Assembly: GCF_012489685.1 (NCBI RefSeq)
Contig: NC_080043.1
Span: 15,928,223 to 15,992,222 of the forward strand
Origin: Lotus japonicus
Taxonomy: Eukaryota > Streptophyta > Magnoliopsida > Fabales > Fabaceae
DNA: 64,000 nt
Reading direction: 5' to 3'
The translations under genes were made by a program, and so were the position numbers. The notes below the pieces were generated by a model that ran no database searches, was not told where the DNA came from, and saw only the letters and a program-made list of their open reading frames with translations. Shown piece after piece: positions 58,101-64,000 of this stretch (position 1 is the first letter of the stretch; the number at the start of each line of letters is the position of its first letter).

Positions 58101-61100
58101 TACTACTCCTATACAACATCAATCATAATACACAACAAATCATCTATGAACAAAAAGTGTTTTGATATAATCCAAATGCATGCTTCAAATATGTTAGGAT
58201 TGTGGACAAGATTAACAGTTCAATTGGGCAAGATGCAAATGCAGTCAGCTTAATAGGAGTCCTTGATATTTATGGATTTGAAAGCTTCAAAGTCAACAGG
58301 TAAATGGGATAGTTATGTTTCATAAAGACAATTTCTTCGTCTCTAAATTTTAATCTCATTCATTCTCTATATACAGTTTTGAGCAACTGTGCATCAACCT
58401 AACAAATGAGAAGTTGCAACAACATTTTAATCAGGCAAGGTTATAAATTCTAAATAGATCTTAAGCAACATTATCGATACAAACATATAATATAGAAATG
58501 CATCTGTTTCCGCAGCATGTATTCAAGATGGAGCAAGAAGAGTACACAAAGGAGGAAATCAATTGGAGCTATGTAGAGTTTGTGGATAATCAGGATGTTC
58601 TTGATCTTATTGAGAAGGTCATTAGAAACTTGTGTATCAGCATTGCTTGTGAAGGATCTTTTATACCAGATAAATATTGATACTGTTTACATGTATTGCT
58701 TGCAGAAACCTGGGGGAATAATTGCTCTTCTTGATGAAGCCTGGTATGTCAATTTCTCACTTGAAAAACTGTGAATAGATAGATTGGCTATACAGATAAA
58801 CTTTTTTGCAAATAGTATACCTACAAAATAATTCCTCAATCAAGGAGAGAATGGTGGTAGGATTATTTTTTGAAAGGAAATGGTGGTATAGTTAGCTCAG
58901 CCAGATTTTATTTTCCTGCTAAACAGGAAGCAAAAACCAGGAAAGCAAGTCAAAATTTAATTATATTCTTATTTACTGCAGCATGTTCCCCAAGGCAACT
59001 CATGAGACTTTTGCACAAAAGATGTACCAGACATATAAAGGACACAAGCGCTTCAGCAAGCCAAAACTTGCTCGAACAGATTTCACAATTAACCACTATG
59101 CTGGAGATGTAAGACAAGGAATTCTAAATTTTTCTCGCCGGCCATCCATTTTAAAATTAAAAATGCTAATTTCTTGTCACAAATATTCTTTATTTACAGG
59201 TCACTTACCAAGCAGATTATTTTCTAGATAAGAATAAAGATTATGTTATAGCAGAGCATCAAGCTCTTTTATGTGCTTCCAAGTGCACATTTGTTGCTAA
59301 TCTTTTCCCTCTTCTACCTGAGGAGACATCAAAGCAATCAAAATTTTCTTCCATGGGCTCACAGTTTAAGGTAAATATATTTCAATTTCGGTGTTTAGTT
59401 TCTCCAGTCTCTAGAAACTCCGAGTCCTTGAATTGCTTCTGAATAAATCTTAATATCCAGCAACAACTGCAATCACTCATGGAGACACTGAGCACAACAG
59501 AACCACATTACATAAGATGTGTGAAACCTAATACAGTTTTGCAGCCAGGAATCTTTGAGAACTTCAATGTCTTAAACCAATTAAGATGTGGGGTAAGTTT
59601 AATTTCTCCTATTGTTCTTAAATGTATGCCTGTTCAGTGGATTTGAGAAATACCCCTGCCGAAAAAAAAGGGACATTTACCTCATTGCTTCTTGCAGGGA
59701 GTACTTGAGGCAATAAGGATTAGTTGTGCTGGATATCCAACAAAAAGAACATTTGAAGAGTTCCTTGATCGCTTTGGAATGCTAGCTCCTGATGTCCTTG
59801 ATGGGTATGCATTACTATAGTCTACAAGAAAATGAAAATGATGCTTTTTAACTTTGATTGTCATATGAAATTCACACCTTCATGAAGATAGAGCAAGAAT
59901 GATGAGTCAAAGATGTAATACTCTATTAAACTACTTGAACCACCACATGAAAGTAACTATAACAATAATCTATGATGTAGCTCCTATCATTGAAGATAAG
60001 CTCAGATTCACTTGAAAGTAAATATCATATATCTATATCTCTCATTGAAGTTCTAAAAAATATGCTTTGATCTTCACAAACCCATATGATAGTTAATGCT
60101 TTCTTGTATGTAGATCTGATGAGAAAAAGGCATCTATTGCAATCTGTGAGAAGATGGGCCTAAAAGGCTATCAGGTAAGTCTATACATGGGAAACATGTT
60201 CTATGGAAGTAAAAGGCATAATCATGCATAAAATTTTCAGGAATTTGTTATAAGCTCTCATCCATTTTATCCCAATGTTTCAATCAGATGGGAAAAACAA
60301 AGGTATTTCTCAGAGCTGGTCAGATGGCTGAATTAGATGCACGAAGAGCTGAAGTCTTAGCTAAAGCAGCTAGACTCATACAGAGACAAATCCGAACACA
60401 TTTAACCAGAAAAGAGTTCATCACCCTTAAAAAGGCCACAATTCAGATCCAGAAGATTTGGAGAGGTCATCTTTCTTAACAAAATAACTTGTATTTTTAG
60501 TACATCTCCTTTTTAAGTGCATAATTCTTATGGTTCTGTCCTATAGATAACTTATTCGAGTTACTTTCTTTTGCCCTTCATTTTTTCAGCAAGACTTGCA
60601 CGTGAACTATATGAGCACATGAGAAGGGAAGCAGCTTCTATCCGGGTGCAGAAACATGTGCGTGCACACAGAGAAAGAACTTATTACACATCATTACAAG
60701 CATCAGCTATTGTTATTCAATCTGGCATGAGAGCATTAGCAGCACGAAATGAATTTAGGTACAGAAGAAGGACAAAGGCTTCAACCAAAATTCAGGTAAA
60801 GACATCACTAGAAGCAATATCTAACACCAACATAGATCATGACATGCATAATGAAATCATTTGGAATCCAAATGTTTGCTCATGGAAAAGTTCATCTAAA
60901 ATTTCATCAATAAGAAATTCAAGATGCTTGATTCTTTTTAAAATTAATAATTTAAATTATTCCATTTCATTTCTTCTGACAGACACAATGGAGAAGAGCC
61001 AAAGCTGTTTCTGATTACAAACAGCAGAAGAGAGTAGCTCTTTCACTTCAATGTCTCTGGAGAGCTAAAGTAGCACGGAAAGAGCTCAGAAAGCTTCGGA

Positions 61101-62423
61101 TGGTGAGTGTTGCTTCTGTGCATCATTTTTCTAGAAGCCAATTTTTTTTAGAATATCTAATAAGAAAGAAATATTTTCAAAAGTAGAGGTGTGTAACAGT
61201 TTTAAGTTGCTGTGCAGGCTGCAAGGGAAACGGGGGCACTTAAGGAAGCAAAGGACAAGTTGGAGAAGCGTGTTGAGGAGCTGACATGGAGACTGGATAT
61301 TGAAAAGCACTTGCGGGTAGGGACTATCAACTAGTTCTACATGATAACCACTAAATGGATTCAAGTAAAATTATCAATTATAAGTAAAAATAAAAAGGGA
61401 TTAATTTTCATTCAAAAGTAAGATTCTATTTTCATAGTTTTTATCAGTGAGTAACTGTCTAGTGCACTCCTTTCAAGATACTAATGAGGAGAAAAACTAT
61501 TCAGTCCTTCATATAGCAGTTTATCCAGCCCATCTAATCTGGAAATAATAACATGCAGCTTGACCTTGAAGAAGCTAAAGGGCAAGAGATAGCAAAATTA
61601 CAGAATACTTTACAAGAAATTCAAGCTCAGCTAGATGAAGCCCATGCTGCAATTATACATGAGAAAGAAGCAGCAAAAATAGCAATTGAACAAGCACCAC
61701 CTGTAATTAAAGAGGTACCTGTTGTGGACAACACCAAGCTAGAGTTGCTGACAAATAAAAATGAGGAGCTGGAGGTAAAATAATTTTTTTCCTGGACATT
61801 TTTAAATTTTACTTTTAGTATTAAGATGGTGGGACACTGGAATTACATTCAGCAGGGTAAGAAGTACTTCTAAATGATAAAATGATACATAAGAAAAGTA
61901 AGGAAAGCTTTTTATTAACCCTTTTTTTTAAGAAATATTATTTTTAAAATAAATATTATATCTTTTACCACCAAAAACTTAAATGAATAATGAGAACTGT
62001 CACATATATAAATAATTTGCATGCAAACAGCACTGCATAGATGAATACTTTTCACTTGACAATGTGATGGCAAGTACTTAAATTGAAGTTCTGAAAATAC
62101 AGAGTGAAGTAGAACAGCTAAAAAGTAAGATTAAAGAGTTTGAAGAAAGGTGCTCAGAAATTGAAAAAGAGAATCAAGCAAGGCTGAAAGAGGCAGAAGA
62201 AGCACATCTCAAAGCGACACAACTTCAGGAGACTATTGAAAGGTTGTGGAAATAATATTTAGCCACACAATATCTCTACCAACATAAACTGGAATTGACC
62301 ATCTATACTTTACTACTCCAGATTAGAATCAAGTTTGTCAAACCTTGAGTCTGAGAACCAGGTTCTATGTCAGCAGGCATTAGTAGAATCAAATAATGAA
62401 GAACTATCTGAAGAGATAAAAAT
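55158..62423 (+). CDS. Class XI myosin heavy chain, 5' part (26 exons; continues beyond the window)
   Basis: Exons: 55158-55160, 55254-55382, 56314-56457, 56556-56701, 56775-56931, 57008-57066, 57161-57320, 57411-57560, 57655-57791, 57871-58017, 58198-58299, 58377-58434, 58516-58617, 58706-58743, 58982-59108, 59200-59370, 59461-59592, 59698-59804, 60114-60174, 60288-60465, 60590-60795, 60983-61102, 61218-61316, 61559-61774, 62103-62242, 62322-62423. The joined frame is open for 1063 codons. Residues 1-50 are the SH3-like N-terminus ([16 protein letters not shown]). The motor follows with P-loop GESGAGKT at 156-163, switch I NNNSSRFGKF at 209-218 and switch [10 protein letters not shown] at 434-441. 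Six IQ motifs (about 730-870) bind calmodulin-type light chains, then a coiled coil starts. Class XI myosins drive organelle transport and cytoplasmic streaming along actin. Wording such as [11 protein letters not shown] and [10 protein letters not shown] is closest, by eye, to the XI-K/E/C group. The globular cargo domain lies outside. Exon 1 codes only Met. Intron 12 begins GC rather than GT. Confidence 0.93.
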
Positions 62424-62571
62424 GTAAGTACAATATGCTATTTGGATAATTTATTATTATTTTTCTTCTAAGTGATACTTAGTTGCCAGATGCCTGCATT
62501 TGAATGTAGTAAATCAAAAACTTTATATGCATCAATGAGCTCCCTTGTTTTTGGATTAGATGTTTTGATAT

Positions 62572-64000
62572 TGTTGAGATATGTTGATTAAATAAATAGG
62601 GAATAAATATATTTAGTATATTTTATCTTTTATTAGGATAGATCTTTTCCTTATTTAGCTATCCCTAAACTCTTATATATATATATGTACTCAGCTTCAT
62701 GAAATAATCAATCAGAATATTTCATTCAAGTTGGTACCAGAGCTTTCTGATTCAAGTCTCCCTCTGGTTTACTAGTTTAGTTTAGGGTTTCAGCCGTCGT
62801 AGGCTAACCCTTATTTTTACCAGTTAGAATTCCGGAAGCAACCACCGGCCGCCACCACTGCTGTTGATTGCTGCTACCATAGTCCGCTGCTGCCACCACT
62901 GTGTCGTGATCAGCCGCCACCGCCAGCCGCTGCCGCCGCCGCCGGTCGCCGCTGATAATTTTTTCTGGGTTTGCTTGTTTTTATTCCAGGATTCCTCTTC
63001 TGTGGTTCGTTTCTGTGTTTGAGGTCTCTTGTTTCTGTTTTTTGGCCTGTTCCAATCAGTGAGCCTTTCGTTTGAAGTGTGTTTGGATTTGTTTGGTTGC
63101 GGTTGTTTTCCCTGTCTCTGTTTGTTCTTTTTCTTCATGGAGGATTTGCTGAAGGATAAGTCTCCCAAGGGTGAGAAGAAGAGTCTCATCTCATTTGCTT
63201 TTTCTGGGACTCCTGTTATCACTTCTGAGAAGTTGAATGAGGCAAATTATCTAGATTGGTCCAATGCTGTTGAGATCTGGTTTTTGGGTCAAGGTTTGTC
63301 CGAGCACCTTACTAAAAAATGTGCTGATATTGATGCTTCTGAGAAGAAGGAATGGGAGAAGGCTGATTATCAACTTGTTTCTTTATTATACCAGGCAATT
63401 GAACCTAGACTGATTGTTCACTTTCGTCCCTACAAAACATGTTATGATGTGTGGAAAAAGGCACAGGACATCTATGCTAATGATATTCAGCGGTTGTATG
63501 ATTCAGTACGTAATTTGGCAAATCTCGAGATGACTGATCTTAATTTGCCGTCTTACCTGAATAAGGCACAATCTACCATTGTGGAGCTGAAGTCAATGCT
63601 GGTTAATGACGATTTGAAGAAGGTGCTGGAGAAACTTGACAATATGTTCATGGTGTTTGTTTTGCATGGTCTCCATAAGGATCTGGAATCTGTTCGAAAC
63701 CAGACCCTTACTAATCCCAATATTCCTACAGCGGAGGAGCTTATTAATCGTTTACTTCGTGTTCCTTCATCTGCCACTTCAACTAGACTTGAATCTCATA
63801 CAGCCTCTGACTCCTCTGCTCTCATATCAAATTCTTTTGAGTCAGGGGGTCGAGGTCGTGGTCGTAAAGGTGGTGGACGTGGAAGAGGAGGTAGAGGAAA
63901 TCTCCATTGTTCTTACTGTAAGAGGGATGGACACACACAAGATCGTTGTTACTCTCTAGTTGGGTTTCCAGACAAAACTGCTAATGTCGCACAGTCTTTG
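62572..64000 (+). mobile_element. Ty1/copia LTR retrotransposon in a myosin intron (5' part)
   Basis: A candidate 5' LTR of 157 bp (62572-62728) begins TGTTGAGATATG and ends TTTCATTCA, with an internal TATATATATATATG promoter-like run. Two bases later TTGGTACCAGAGC (62731-62743) matches the usual initiator-tRNA-Met primer-binding site TTGGTATCAGAGC with one change. The gag frame follows from 63137 to the window end. The element lies in the intron after exon 26, in the same orientation as the gene. The right end is outside the window, so LTR identity cannot be compared. Confidence 0.82.
63137..64000 (+). CDS. Copia gag (or gag-pol) frame, open to the window edge
   Basis: The ATG at 63137 opens 288 codons with no stop. 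Residues about 25-200 match the copia gag type (LNEANYLDWSNAVEIWFLGQ, YQLVSLLYQAIEPRL, YDVWKKAQDIYA). A Gly/Arg-rich stretch follows (about 63843-63898). Then comes a CCHC zinc knuckle, CSYCKRDGHTQDRC, at about 63907-63948. In the family gag forms the particle that packages the element RNA. An intact frame suggests recent insertion. Pol lies beyond the window. Confidence 0.85.
   Translation, partial: MEDLLKDKSPKGEKKSLISFAFSGTPVITSEKLNEANYLDWSNAVEIWFLGQGLSEHLTKKCADIDASEKKEWEKADYQLVSLLYQAIEPRLIVHFRPYKTCYDVWKKAQDIYANDIQRLYDSVRNLANLEMTDLNLPSYLNKAQSTIVELKSMLVNDDLKKVLEKLDNMFMVFVLHGLHKDLESVRNQTLTNPNIPTAEELINRLLRVPSSATSTRLESHTASDSSALISNSFESGGRGRGRKGGGRGRGGRGNLHCSYCKRDGHTQDRCYSLVGFPDKTANVAQSL

Noticed and set aside
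1..64000. CRISPR arrays, operons, tRNA or rRNA genes
   Set aside because: No regularly spaced repeat arrays or cloverleaf/rRNA sequences were recognised. tRNA-like boxes found here belong to SINEs.

Overview
This is a nuclear DNA window from a flowering plant. It has intron-rich host genes, AT-rich intergenic DNA, and dense layers of plant transposons (MULE, hAT, CACTA, Stowaway, Tourist, L1-type LINE, SINE, Ty1/copia, Ty3/gypsy). The SINE and MITE types look legume-like, for example Lotus or a relative; that species guess is inference from general repeat character, not something the sequence proves.

Layout. 1-8.7 kb: a truncated gypsy gag, then AT-rich DNA packed with small DNA transposons, including a 651-bp MULE with a perfect 9-bp target duplication and a hAT element nested inside a Stowaway MITE. 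8.8-12.4 kb (minus strand): an intact seven-exon gene for a secreted 430-residue neprosin-domain (DUF239) protein. 14.5-15.5 kb: a decayed inverted-repeat element carrying a GRF zinc-finger gene fragment. 15.7-21.5 kb: a full-length but inactivated L1-type LINE with target duplication and poly-A tail. 23.9-26.2 kb: a second, heavily decayed LINE on the minus strand. 26.5-29.5 kb: a non-autonomous CACTA element. 30-34 kb: SINE, MULE, MITEs, and a copia fragment interrupted by a hAT element. 34.1-36.6 kb: a 1.25-kb AT-rich tandem duplication.

36.6-51.7 kb is the most unusual part: a 5.8-kb block present twice in direct orientation. Each copy carries a complete small gene (TATA box, non-coding leader exon, three coding exons) for a 99-residue protein that is almost only an RST domain, the protein-interaction domain normally found at the C-terminus of RCD1/SRO proteins and in TAF4. 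The two proteins differ at two residues. The second block also contains a Pack-MULE with a captured RPN8 (26S proteasome lid) exon fragment inside intron 3, and a Stowaway MITE. The first block serves as the empty-site reference for both insertions.

55.2-62.4 kb: the 5' 26 exons of a class XI myosin gene (motor domain, six IQ motifs, start of the coiled coil). The rest of the gene lies beyond the window. Its next intron holds an apparently young copia retrotransposon (LTR, primer-binding site, open gag frame) that runs off the right edge.

The host genes (neprosin-like protein, RST mini-genes, myosin XI) show no functional connection with each other. No tRNA, rRNA or CRISPR features were recognised.
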